Below, one piece after another: positions 38,400 to 47,081 of a DNA stretch of 64,000 nt. The notes beneath the pieces are model-generated. The model ran no database searches, was not told where the DNA came from, and worked only from the letters and a program-made list of their open reading frames with translations. The stretch spans positions 1,930,001-1,994,000 of the forward strand of contig NC_019904.1 in assembly GCF_000325705.1 (NCBI RefSeq), in the 5' to 3' direction. Within the stretch, counting starts at the first letter, position 1; every line of letters starts with the position of its first letter. Source of the stretch: Echinicola vietnamensis DSM 17526 (lineage in GTDB: Bacteria; Bacteroidota; Bacteroidia; Cytophagales; Cyclobacteriaceae). Position numbers and translations under genes: made by a program.

Positions 38400-38503
38400 A
38401 AAAGCGCAGTGCTAGTCCCCCTTCAGGGGGATATAGGGGGTAAGAAAGTAGTGAGAAGCAAGTAGCAAGATTAAAGAGCCAAGAACCAAGAGCAAAGATT
38501 CAC
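38400..38503. repeat. C-rich hairpin repeat followed by a second heptad array
   Basis: A CCCCC TTCA GGGGG hairpin (38417-38430) and GATATAGGGGG are followed by eight 7-bp units at 38448-38503 (AGTAGTG, AGAAGCA, AGTAGCA and variants). The same order, C-rich hairpin and then heptads beginning AGTAGTGAG, occurs at 60533-60638. Confidence 0.75.
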
Positions 38504-38600
38504 TACTAACAACACGGGAATGTGCAGGATGGAGAATTGGGATTAGGATCCCATTTTTAGAACAAATAACCAAATTGGTATCATAAACAATAAACCTTCA

Positions 38601-40796
38601 ATGGAAACCCAAAAATATATTCCCCTTCTATTACTTTTTATACTCCTCGTCGCTCCAAAGGAAACGTGGGCGCAGGAAAATGAAAATGAGCCATCGGCCA
38701 CCTGGATTTGGTATCCGGGAGATTATGAAATCTGGTTAAGCAATAAAATGCAGGCCAGAAGGACCGAGCGAGGTGCTTTTTTACCACCCCTGTGGCGGTA
38801 TTACAGTCCGTATGCACTGGTGACATTCAGGAAAGAATTTACCCTTCCTGCCGAAGATGAAATCGCTATCTATACTGAGGGGCAGTTTAAGCTCCAGATT
38901 GACGGCAAGCAGCAGCATGGATCATCCAGAAAAATTACCATTCCTCCGGGCGATCACAGCATTGTCGTTAAAGTCTATAATCAAGAACGTGTTCCTGCGG
39001 TGTTTATCGAAGGGGATTATTTGGTGACCGATGATAGCTGGAAGGTGACCTTTGAAGACAAGGAATGGATTGATGAGTCCGGCAAAGCTTCTGACCAATC
39101 CGGTACCAACTGGGAGGCTGTAGGAACTTGGGATTTTAACACACCAGAGGATTTGCCTTCTGAATTTAGCTTAGCCACTACGCCCCAATTTGCAGCGGCG
39201 GTACAGCCTGCCGGTGAGGGGCAGTTGATTGATTTTGGAAAAGAGACGTTTGGATATATTCAGTTTCATGGCCTGAAGGGAGAAGGGAATGTCAATATTT
39301 ATTATGGAGAATCTGAGGAGGAGGCGTTGGATAGCGCTTATTGCGAGACCTTGGATTACCTGAGCTTCGATGGCAGTCAAGCAGAGGATTACACGGTCCA
39401 GAACTCCAAGGCTTTTCGGTACGTACAGGTGCAGCATGATCCTGGGGTAAGCTATGATTCGGTTTCGATGTTATATGAATACTTGCCGGTAGAATACCGT
39501 GGAGAGTGGAATTCTTCCGATGAACTGCTGAACGAAATTTGGGATGTTTCGGCCTATACCATGCACCTCAATACCCGCGAATTTTTCTTGGATGGGATCA
39601 AACGGGACCGCTGGATCTGGTCCGGCGATGCCTACCAAAGCTACTTGATGAACTATTACTTGTTCTTTGACAATGCCTCTGTGCGGAGAACGCTGCTGGC
39701 CTTGCGGGGTAAGGAGCCGGTGTCCAGCCACATGAATACCATTATGGATTATTCCTTTTACTGGTTTGTGGGCATTTATGATTATTACCTGTATTCAGGT
39801 GATGAGGAATTTATCAAAAACTTTTACCCCCGGATGGTCAGCATGATGGATTTTTGCTTGGGCAGGAGAAACGAGCATGGCATGATGGAAGGGCTGCCGG
39901 GAGATTGGATCTTTATTGACTGGGCCGATGGCTTGAGCAAACAGGGAGAGGTGAGTTTTGAGCAGATGCTGTTGGCGAGGAGTTTGGAAGCCATGGCCGT
40001 GAGTGCTGAAATAGCGGGTGATCACGAAGGACATGCCACCTACCAAAAGCTGGCTGATGAGATGAAGGAAAAATTGTTTGAGGTGTTTTGGTCTGAAGAC
40101 CGCGAAGCCATCATGCACCAGCGTGTCGATGGTAAAGTGCTCGACAATGTGACGAGGTATGCGAACATGTTCGGGATATTCTTTGATTACTTCTCAGATG
40201 ATCAAAAAGAGGCCGTCAAACATTCCGTGCTGCTGAACGATGAGGTACAAAAAATCACGACGCCCTATATGCGTTTTTATGAACTGGAAGCCCTCTGTGC
40301 GATGGGCGAGCAAGCATTTGTGCTTGATGAAATTCGTGATTATTGGGGCGGGATGTTGGACTTGGGCGCAACTTCCTTTTGGGAAAAATATGATCCCAAT
40401 GAATCCGGAACAGAGCATTTGTCCATGTATGGGCGACCTTACGGCAAAAGTCTTTGCCATGCTTGGGGAGCCAGTCCTGTTTATCTCTTTGGGAAATATT
40501 ACTTGGGCGTAAAACCCCTGTCAGCTGGATATGAGACCTATGAAATTCGTCCTGAATTGGGTGGGTTGGACTGGATGGAAGGAAAGGTGCCGACACCCAA
40601 CGGAGATGTTTCGGTGTATTGCTCCACCAAGGAGATCAAGGTTTCTTCCGATGAAGGAGAGGGTGTCCTGATATTCAAAAGTAAGTCCAAGCCCCGTACT
40701 GACCAAGGAGAAATTAAGGCCTTGGGCGGTGACGAATATGAGTTGGCCTTGGGAGCAGGGAAGGAGTATGTGGTGAAGTATAAGGCGCTGAAGTAG
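38601..40796 (+). CDS. GH78-like alpha-L-rhamnosidase
   Basis: Secreted (signal peptide about 1-25, ending WAQ). The N-terminal sandwich domains (about 30-300) include a carbohydrate-binding-like fold. The alpha/alpha-toroid begins near ELLNEIWDVSAYTMHLNTREFF, with the GH78 signature DGIKRDRWIWSGD, in which Asp336 matches the general acid, and Glu595 in TSFWEKYDP matches the general base. The enzyme should cleave terminal alpha-L-rhamnose by inversion, as expected for rhamnogalacturonan or arabinogalactan side chains. 731 residues is on the short side for GH78. Unsaturated-linkage or related inverting rhamnosidase families are a less likely alternative. Confidence 0.8.
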   Translation: METQKYIPLLLLFILLVAPKETWAQENENEPSATWIWYPGDYEIWLSNKMQARRTERGAFLPPLWRYYSPYALVTFRKEFTLPAEDEIAIYTEGQFKLQIDGKQQHGSSRKITIPPGDHSIVVKVYNQERVPAVFIEGDYLVTDDSWKVTFEDKEWIDESGKASDQSGTNWEAVGTWDFNTPEDLPSEFSLATTPQFAAAVQPAGEGQLIDFGKETFGYIQFHGLKGEGNVNIYYGESEEEALDSAYCETLDYLSFDGSQAEDYTVQNSKAFRYVQVQHDPGVSYDSVSMLYEYLPVEYRGEWNSSDELLNEIWDVSAYTMHLNTREFFLDGIKRDRWIWSGDAYQSYLMNYYLFFDNASVRRTLLALRGKEPVSSHMNTIMDYSFYWFVGIYDYYLYSGDEEFIKNFYPRMVSMMDFCLGRRNEHGMMEGLPGDWIFIDWADGLSKQGEVSFEQMLLARSLEAMAVSAEIAGDHEGHATYQKLADEMKEKLFEVFWSEDREAIMHQRVDGKVLDNVTRYANMFGIFFDYFSDDQKEAVKHSVLLNDEVQKITTPYMRFYELEALCAMGEQAFVLDEIRDYWGGMLDLGATSFWEKYDPNESGTEHLSMYGRPYGKSLCHAWGASPVYLFGKYYLGVKPLSAGYETYEIRPELGGLDWMEGKVPTPNGDVSVYCSTKEIKVSSDEGEGVLIFKSKSKPRTDQGEIKALGGDEYELALGAGKEYVVKYKALK

Positions 40797-40797
40797 G

Positions 40798-40936
40798 GAG
40801 GTTGTCTCATAAGTCCTCGTCATTGCGATTCCGATGGATATCGTAAGAAGCAATCTCGTCATACGTGAAATGAAAGCACATTGAGATCACTTCACTCCGT
40901 TCGTGATGACGGATTATTTATTTATGAGACAGCCTC
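40798..40936. mobile_element. MITE-like element, 139 bp
   Basis: Terminal inverted repeats of 15 bp with one mismatch (GAGGTTGTCTCATAA at 40798-40812, TTATGAGACAGCCTC at 40922-40936) enclose a non-coding interior. The interior carries a nested imperfect palindrome running from GTCATTGCGA to GTGATGACG. No target-site duplication is obvious. The ends resemble insertion-sequence termini, but no transposase is present. Confidence 0.6.
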
Positions 40937-40976
40937 TTGCTCGTGGAATTTTCGTTACAAACTGATTAGTGTTGCC

Positions 40977-41086
40977 CCTCGTTACAAACGAGGTTATAGG
41001 CAGCGGTGAAGTAGGGAGAGAAGGGCTGTAGGGGCATTACAAATGCCTGGTTTGTGGAATCCTCGTTACAAACGAGGATTAGAGGC
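40977..41086. repeat. Three hairpins with ACA loop before GH2
   Basis: Hairpins at 40977-40993 (CCTCGTT ACA AACGAGG), 41033-41047 (GGCATT ACA AATGCC) and 41058-41080 (AATCCTCGTT ACA AACGAGGATT). The last two form the composite unit also found at 4062 and 6314. With the MITE-like element they account for most of the 327-bp gap. Confidence 0.75.
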
Positions 41087-41123
41087 GAAGGAAAAAAAAT
41101 GAAATAAAAAGAATCAATATAAA

Positions 41124-43976
41124 ATGATCAGATCAAAACGTATCAATAGGCTGTTTTTGGGGTTGGCATCTGTTTTTGTGGTGTGGGGAGTAAAGGCACA
41201 GGAAACAGAAATACAGTACCTCTCCGGTAAAGGCTATCAAGACACCAAAGAATGGGAATTCAAAATTTCCGGCGGCCGCAAGAGTGGTGAGTGGAGCACC
41301 ATCAGCGTGCCTTCTGTGTGGGAGCAAGAAGGCTTTGGGAAGTACCAATATGGGATAAAGTTTTATGGCAAGCCCTTTCCAGATGGGATTGCCGATGAAG
41401 TGGGCCAATACAAATACACCTTTGAAGTGCCCAAAGCATGGGAAAATAAATTGGTGAGAATCGTTTTTGATGGTTCCATGACCGACACCGAAGTACGGGT
41501 CAATGGCCGCTCGGCAGGAGATAAGCATCAGGGAGCTTTTTACCGTTTTAAGTATGACATCACCGACCTGCTGAAATACGGGAAGGAAAACCTCCTGGAG
41601 GTGACGGTAAGCAAAGAGTCTTCCAATGCCAGTGTCAACCTGGCCGAGCGACGGGCCGATTACTGGAACTTTGGCGGGATATTCCGACCGGTGTTCCTTG
41701 AGGCCTTCCCGGCCAAATTCATTGACCGCACGGCCATTGATGCGCAGGCCAATGGCCAATTCAGGGCCGAGGTGTTTTTGGGCCATGCGAGCGCAGATGA
41801 CATGAAGGTGGTGGCGACCGTCAAGGATGAGGAAGGACAGTCTTTGGGACAGCCCATGGAGCAATCCATTACCGCTGGAGGTGACAAGGTCGTGCTGGAA
41901 AGTGCTTTTGAGGGAGTGGATCTTTGGACTGCTGAGACACCAAGTTTATATCACATCCAATTTTCGCTATATGATGGAGATGAGTTGGTTCATCAGGTCG
42001 ACGACCGATTTGGCTTTCGTACCATCGAGTTGAAAGAAAGTGACGGCATATACATTAACGGCCAGCGGGTGCTGATGAAAGGGGTAAACAAGCATAGCTT
42101 CTGGCCCGAATCCGGCAGGACCTTGAACAAGGAATTGAATTATGCTGATGCCAAGCTGATCAAAGAAATGAACATGAATGCGGTGCGCCTTTCGCACTAT
42201 CCTTCTGATCCGGAATTTTTGGATGCCTGTGATGAACTGGGGCTGTATGTGCTTCATGAGCTGGGAGGCTGGCACGGCCACTATGACGAAGCCATCGGCA
42301 TGGAGCTGGTGGAGTCCTTGGTGACCCGCGATGTAAACCACCCCAGCGTGATTTTTTGGGACAATGGCAACGAAGGTGGATGGAATACGGAATTGGACGA
42401 TGAATTTGCGAAGTGGGATCCCCAAAACCGCCCCGTCCTTCATCCCCAGCAGCTGCTCAATGGGGTGGAAACCATGCATTATCGCTCTTATGGTGAGACA
42501 GAAGAATACTTTAGAGGAGACTATATCTTTATGCCGACCGAGTTTTTACATGGCTTGTATGATGGAGGCCATGGAGCAGGTTTGTACGATTATTGGGAAT
42601 TGATGCGCACCCACCCAAGAAGTGGTGGAGGTTTCTTGTGGGTATTTGCCGATGAGGGCATCGCCCGCACCGATCAGGATGGCCGTATCGATAATCAAGG
42701 AAATTATGGTGCCGATGGCATCGTCGGGCCTCATCATGAAAAGGAAGGAAGTTTCTTCACCATCAAGGAGGTTTGGTCTCCCGTGATGGTCATGCAGGAG
42801 GATGAATTGTCGCCTGATTTTGACGGCACCTTTCCAGTGGAAAACAGGTATGATTTCACCAATTTGGATGCCTGTACTTTTGAGTGGTCCTTGGGGGCAT
42901 TTTATGGTCCCGAGACAGGAGAAAGTGGCCACAAGGTCATCAAGTCCGGTGAACTGAATGGCCCGGATGTGGCTCCGCACGAGTCAGGTGAAATCACCCT
43001 TCCCTTGCCGGCCGATTGGGAGGCAGCAGATGTCCTTTATCTGACCGCCAAGGATCCATCGGGCAAGGAGCTATGGACTTGGCACTTCACATGGGAGCAG
43101 CCCACGCAGTACCTGCAGGCAGGCAATGGATCGGTGGAGCTGGAAGAGCAGCAATCCGATTATGTGGTGTCATCAGGAGATTTGAAGGTGACGTTCAGCA
43201 AAGAAAATGGACAAATCGTGGCGGTAAAAGAAGGGGGAAGCACGATTTCCTTCGGCGGAGGCCCTCGTTTTGTGGCGGCCAGAAGAGGTGATAGAACCTT
43301 GGATGGGACAGTAGATCCTGATTTCGAAAAAGGAATGGACAGGATTTACAAAGCACTGGATTTAGAGCAAGAGCTAAGGGCAATTACCGCAGAGGAGAAA
43401 GACGGGCAGGTAACGGTAAAGGCCAGTTATTTTGGTCCTTTGGAAGAAGTGGTTTGGACTATTCAGCCAGGAGGATTGGTGCAGCTCGATTATACGTATA
43501 GGTATAATGGCGTGGTGGAATTGATGGGGGTAAGTTTTGATTATCCTGAGGAGAAGGTAAAAGCCATTCGCTGGTTGGGAGAAGGCCCTTATCGTTCGTG
43601 GCAAAACCGTATTCACGGGACCACTTTGGATATTTGGGGAAATGACTATAATGACCCTATTCCCGGGGAATCCTTTACTTATCCGGAGTTTAAAGGCTAT
43701 TTCCATGACTGGCATTGGGCAGCATTTGAAACCGAGGAAGGTAAAATCTACATGGCCAATGACCGACCTGACAATTACCTGGGTGTATATACTCCCCGCG
43801 ATGGCCGCGACGCACTTTTGTACACCTTGCCTCAGACAGGGCTGGCTGTTTTCGATGTCATTCCTGGGGTGAGAAACAAGGTGAATGCCACTGACTTGGT
43901 TGGTCCTTCTTCCCAGCCACAGCATGTAAGCGGTAAGAAGGAAGGCCGGGTTTACTTTAAATTTAAGGCTCATTGA
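41124..43976 (+). CDS. GH2 family beta-glycosidase
   Basis: Secreted (signal peptide ending VKAQ, about residue 25). A complete GH2 arrangement: N-terminal jelly roll (STISVPSVWEQEGFG), Ig-like domain, TIM barrel with DLYINGQRVLMKG-like sequence (YINGQRVLMKGVNKHSFWP), the acid/base Glu417 in DNGNEGGWN and the nucleophile Glu473 in MPTEFLHG. C-terminal sandwich domains run to 950, with WLGEGPYRSWQNR typical of beta-galactosidase small-chain-like domains. The nucleophile motif differs from those of the other three GH2 proteins in this window, so a different specificity is likely. The exact sugar cannot be read from sequence. Confidence 0.82.
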   Translation: MIRSKRINRLFLGLASVFVVWGVKAQETEIQYLSGKGYQDTKEWEFKISGGRKSGEWSTISVPSVWEQEGFGKYQYGIKFYGKPFPDGIADEVGQYKYTFEVPKAWENKLVRIVFDGSMTDTEVRVNGRSAGDKHQGAFYRFKYDITDLLKYGKENLLEVTVSKESSNASVNLAERRADYWNFGGIFRPVFLEAFPAKFIDRTAIDAQANGQFRAEVFLGHASADDMKVVATVKDEEGQSLGQPMEQSITAGGDKVVLESAFEGVDLWTAETPSLYHIQFSLYDGDELVHQVDDRFGFRTIELKESDGIYINGQRVLMKGVNKHSFWPESGRTLNKELNYADAKLIKEMNMNAVRLSHYPSDPEFLDACDELGLYVLHELGGWHGHYDEAIGMELVESLVTRDVNHPSVIFWDNGNEGGWNTELDDEFAKWDPQNRPVLHPQQLLNGVETMHYRSYGETEEYFRGDYIFMPTEFLHGLYDGGHGAGLYDYWELMRTHPRSGGGFLWVFADEGIARTDQDGRIDNQGNYGADGIVGPHHEKEGSFFTIKEVWSPVMVMQEDELSPDFDGTFPVENRYDFTNLDACTFEWSLGAFYGPETGESGHKVIKSGELNGPDVAPHESGEITLPLPADWEAADVLYLTAKDPSGKELWTWHFTWEQPTQYLQAGNGSVELEEQQSDYVVSSGDLKVTFSKENGQIVAVKEGGSTISFGGGPRFVAARRGDRTLDGTVDPDFEKGMDRIYKALDLEQELRAITAEEKDGQVTVKASYFGPLEEVVWTIQPGGLVQLDYTYRYNGVVELMGVSFDYPEEKVKAIRWLGEGPYRSWQNRIHGTTLDIWGNDYNDPIPGESFTYPEFKGYFHDWHWAAFETEEGKIYMANDRPDNYLGVYTPRDGRDALLYTLPQTGLAVFDVIPGVRNKVNATDLVGPSSQPQHVSGKKEGRVYFKFKAH

Positions 43977-43998
43977 TCCCCGGCGTTAAGGAGTCCTG

Positions 43999-44016
43999 TC
44001 CCGATGACTATCGGGA
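43999..44016. repeat. Hairpin between GH2 and epimerase-like gene
   Basis: TCCCGAT and ATCGGGA arms around a GACT loop, inside a longer imperfect inverted repeat (TCC...GGGAC). No T-tract follows, so it is probably a repeat rather than a terminator. Confidence 0.5.
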
Positions 44017-44099
44017 TTAGGGACTTCGTAAGGCCAGCGTCCTGTGTCAGAGACAGAGGGACGCCCGACAATTTTAAAATCTTTTAATTATCCAATGAT

Positions 44100-44972
44100 A
44101 TGATCAAAAACACCAACGACGGAACGGATAAAGCCCCATACCTCAGGGTGGACATGAATTATGGTGGATGCAATGATTTACCCCCCTTTTCCTCAGGGCC
44201 AAAAGGGGATGATCAGGAAAAGCATGCAGCCATCAGCGAAGCAGGTTTTGGAGGAATTCAAGATGGAGATCCGGCCTTGTGCAAAGCACTAGGTTTGGCA
44301 CTGACGGCCCATGCAAGGATGAACCAAGTGGGGGACTTGGATGCCCTGCTGCCCAAGTGGAAAGACGGTGGTTATAATTGTGCCACCCTCCACGTAGGCT
44401 GGGGTATGGAAAGTGACGATGAGGTGAACCGATTGGTGGAATATGTACTTAACAGCTCGGTAAAATATGATTTGCCCATCTATATCGAAACCCATCGGGC
44501 TACGATCACCCAAGACATGTGGCGGACAGTGGAGCTGACCAAGCGATTTCCAGAGATCCGTTTTAACGGGGACTTTTCCCACTGGTACACTGGTCAGGAA
44601 ATGGTTTATGGAGGAATCGAAAATAAATGGGAGTTTATCCAGCCAGTGTTTGACCGGGTTCGGTTTATGCACGGAAGGATAGGCAACCCCGGCAATATCC
44701 AAGTGGATGTGGGCGACGGCCAAGGTCAATCCTATGTGGATCATTTCAAGGAAATGTGGACGCGGGCTTTTCAGGGCTTTTTACGATCTGCTGATACCGG
44801 TGACTACATCTGTTTTGCGGTGGAGCTGCTCCAAGCGGATATTTTCTATGCCAGGACGTTCAGAAATTCCCAAGGAGTCACCCAAGAAGAAGGGGACCGA
44901 TGGCAGCAAGCCTTACTTTACAAGGAGTTGGCGGCGGCATGTTGGGAGGAAGCATTGAAGCGGGAAGGATAA
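44100..44972 (+). CDS. TIM-barrel sugar isomerase/epimerase-like protein, cytoplasmic
   Basis: 290 residues without a signal peptide. The xylose-isomerase-like TIM barrel is suggested by GYNCATLHVGWG, PIYIETHRATIT, RFNGDFSHWYTG and RFMHGRIGNPGNIQVDVGDG, where the E-x-H, D-x-S-H and H-x-R residues are probable metal or substrate ligands. It is unlike the Tat-exported paralogue at 7803 in both motif set and localisation. Such proteins isomerise or epimerise keto-sugars or sugar acids. It directly precedes the CoA/RuBisCO-like cluster after a 495-bp gap, so it may belong to either that cluster or the GH2 gene upstream. Confidence 0.65.
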   Translation: MIKNTNDGTDKAPYLRVDMNYGGCNDLPPFSSGPKGDDQEKHAAISEAGFGGIQDGDPALCKALGLALTAHARMNQVGDLDALLPKWKDGGYNCATLHVGWGMESDDEVNRLVEYVLNSSVKYDLPIYIETHRATITQDMWRTVELTKRFPEIRFNGDFSHWYTGQEMVYGGIENKWEFIQPVFDRVRFMHGRIGNPGNIQVDVGDGQGQSYVDHFKEMWTRAFQGFLRSADTGDYICFAVELLQADIFYARTFRNSQGVTQEEGDRWQQALLYKELAAACWEEALKREG

Positions 44973-45003
44973 AAACCATAGCGTACTTTCCGCAAGTATT
45001 CAG

Positions 45004-45117
45004 CAGGGCAAACGCATGAACTTATTTTGGGGTGGGAGCGATCTTTGTAAAAGACAGTGATCATCCGTACCGCTCGCCCAAAGTGCTATGCTGACATTTT
45101 AAAATGCGTTTGCCCTG
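45004..45117. mobile_element. MITE-like element, 114 bp
   Basis: Perfect 14-bp terminal inverted repeats (CAGGGCAAACGCAT at 45004-45017, ATGCGTTTGCCCTG at 45104-45117) flank 86 bp with no coding potential. There is no transposase and no clear target duplication. The remainder of the 495-bp gap (45118-45467) shows only CCATGATACCACAGGAAGGT at 45341-45360, which recurs with one mismatch at 59122-59141. Confidence 0.65.
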
Positions 45118-45467
45118 AATTTTCAGGTGCCGGGTTTAAGGTTTTGGGCAATACGTCTACAAGGCAGGTAAGCAATGAGAGGACTCGCAGTGGTTAGGTA
45201 TTTGGCTTTCTTCTTTCATGTGCACATGACCAGATTTTTTCAATAGTATACCCCGCTAATTTTCAGATCCTCAGCGATCAATATCTCCTGAGGTTCCACC
45301 ATCTTTGACTTTCCCATATTTCATATTGCTAGACTGATCCCCATGATACCACAGGAAGGTTTTTGTATGGAGGAACGTAACTTTAATCTCAGATGCGACC
45401 GTTAAGTGCAGCGGCCGACGATTACCTATTGACCACAGAGAAAATGGCTATAAACCAATAACCGATC

Positions 45468-45908
45468 ATGTTTATAAAGAAGTATTACGAAGAATTCGAG
45501 CTGGAAGAGACGAGGGAAACGCTAGGGCGTACCATTACAGAAACGGATATAGTGATGCATGCGGGGCAAACGGGAGACTTTTTTCCGCATCATATGGACG
45601 CAGAATGGTGCAAGACCCAGCCTTTCAAAGAGCGGATTGCCCACGGAACTTTGATCTTTTCCGTGGCGGTAGGGATGACTGCTCAGGTGATCAATGAGGT
45701 GGCCATGACCTATGGCTATGAACGACTCCGCTTTACCAAACCCGTATTTATTGGGGATACCATAAGGGTAAAAGTATCCATAAAGGATAAAAAAGACCAT
45801 AAAAGGCCCGCGTATGGCTTAGTGACGGAGTTGGTAGAGGTGTTTAACCAGAAAGATGAGTTGGTGATGCTTTGCGAGCATATTTTATTGACCGAAAAGA
45901 AACAATAA
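45468..45908 (+). CDS. MaoC-family hydratase/dehydratase
   Basis: A single hot-dog fold of 146 residues. The hydratase motif is present: Asp37 and His42 in [11 protein letters not shown], followed by [15 protein letters not shown], and a C-terminal [18 protein letters not shown]. Such enzymes add water to, or remove it from, 2-enoyl-CoA thioesters, and related members act on mesaconyl- or methylmalyl-type CoA substrates. It begins a close-packed set: 9 bp to the next gene, then two class III CoA-transferases, so it probably acts on a CoA thioester that they make. Confidence 0.88.
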   Translation: MFIKKYYEEFELEETRETLGRTITETDIVMHAGQTGDFFPHHMDAEWCKTQPFKERIAHGTLIFSVAVGMTAQVINEVAMTYGYERLRFTKPVFIGDTIRVKVSIKDKKDHKRPAYGLVTELVEVFNQKDELVMLCEHILLTEKKQ

Positions 45909-45917
45909 ACCTACATC

Positions 45918-47081
45918 ATGGAAAAGAAGATTTTAAAAGGCATGACCTGGGGGCATAGCAGAGGGATTTCTCCCTTGCAGGCATTTGCCCAGCGGTTCAA
46001 CCAGCTTTATCCCGATATTGAAGTGCAATGGCGACAGCGGACCCTACAGGAGTTTGCTGATTACCCCATTGAAAAACTCACTGAAACTTACGATCTGCTC
46101 ATCATTGACCATCCATGGGTAGGCTGTGCTGCCGCAACAAATTGCGTGTTGGCATTGGACGAGCATTTACCGGAACAGTTTCTTGCAAATCAGGCTGAAA
46201 ACCACGTAGGCCGTTCCCATCAGAGCTACCATTATGGTGGCCACCAGTGGGCTTTGGCCATTGATGCGGCCACGCCGGTGCCCAGTTTTAGAAAAGACTT
46301 GTTGGATCAACATGCGGTGGCCGTTCCAAGGAGGTGGGAAGAAGTAATGGCTTTGGCCAAGCAAGGAAAAGTAGCTGCCCCTGCCATTCCCATTGATTTG
46401 CTGATGAACTTCTACATGTTTTGCCAAGCCCATGGCCGAGAGCCTTTTTTAAGTACGGAGGAGGTCATCGATAAATCCACCGGGTTAAAAGCCCTGGAGA
46501 CGATGAAGGCCTTTTACAGTTTATTGGACAGGAAGCTGTTTGACGCCAACCCCATTCGGGTGGCGGAGTACATGTCCATGGGAGATGACTATTGGTACTG
46601 CCCGTTTGCTTACGGATATTCGAATTATGCTCGGGATGGTTACAGCGACCATTTGTTGACCTATGGCAATTTAGTGGATTTTGCCCCCGGCAAAAAATTA
46701 AGAAGTACGATAGGGGGGACAGGATTGGCCGTTTCTGCTTTTAGTGAGCATAAGAAGGAAGCATTACTGTTTGCGCAAATGATCATGTCAGAAAGGTACC
46801 AAGCTACCGAATATGTACTCAACGGCGGCCAGCCCGGCCATCGTAAAGCTTGGCTGAGTGAGCAGGCCAATGCCGTCACGCATCACTATTTTAAAAGCAC
46901 CCTGGAGACTTTAGATGCTTCGTACATGCGACCGCGGTATCATGGCTACCTGCATTTTCAGGATCATGCCGGAGACCCGATCCGGGAATACATGATGGGG
47001 TCAGGAAGCCCGGAGGCCGTCCTCGACCGTGTCAATGAAATCTATCAGATCTCCCAGCGAACCGTTGCCCATGAATCCTGA
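45918..47081 (+). CDS. Solute-binding-protein homologue lacking a signal peptide
   Basis: 387 residues resembling family 1 (maltose/glycerol-3-phosphate type) extracellular solute-binding proteins: TWGHSRGISPLQAFAQRFNQLYPDIEV at the start of lobe 1, DLLIIDHPWVG, VPRRWEEVMALAK, and RSTIGGTGLAVSAFSEHKKEALLFAQMI in lobe 2. The N-terminus (MEKKILKGMTWGH) has no hydrophobic segment, and no upstream start would add one in the 9-bp gap to MaoC. There are no ABC permease or ATPase genes in the window. It should therefore be cytoplasmic and may have an enzymatic, chaperone-like or sensing role tied to the CoA-transferases, whose first gene overlaps its end. Confidence 0.75.
   Translation: MEKKILKGMTWGHSRGISPLQAFAQRFNQLYPDIEVQWRQRTLQEFADYPIEKLTETYDLLIIDHPWVGCAAATNCVLALDEHLPEQFLANQAENHVGRSHQSYHYGGHQWALAIDAATPVPSFRKDLLDQHAVAVPRRWEEVMALAKQGKVAAPAIPIDLLMNFYMFCQAHGREPFLSTEEVIDKSTGLKALETMKAFYSLLDRKLFDANPIRVAEYMSMGDDYWYCPFAYGYSNYARDGYSDHLLTYGNLVDFAPGKKLRSTIGGTGLAVSAFSEHKKEALLFAQMIMSERYQATEYVLNGGQPGHRKAWLSEQANAVTHHYFKSTLETLDASYMRPRYHGYLHFQDHAGDPIREYMMGSGSPEAVLDRVNEIYQISQRTVAHES

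Noticed and set aside
38321..38503. CRISPR-like array
   Set aside because: The repeat unit is only 7 bp with no spacers and there are no cas genes; it is a simple tandem repeat.
45918..47081. ABC sugar transporter component
   Set aside because: No signal peptide, no permease or ATPase gene nearby, and tight coupling to CoA-transferases; described instead as a solute-binding homologue of unknown role.
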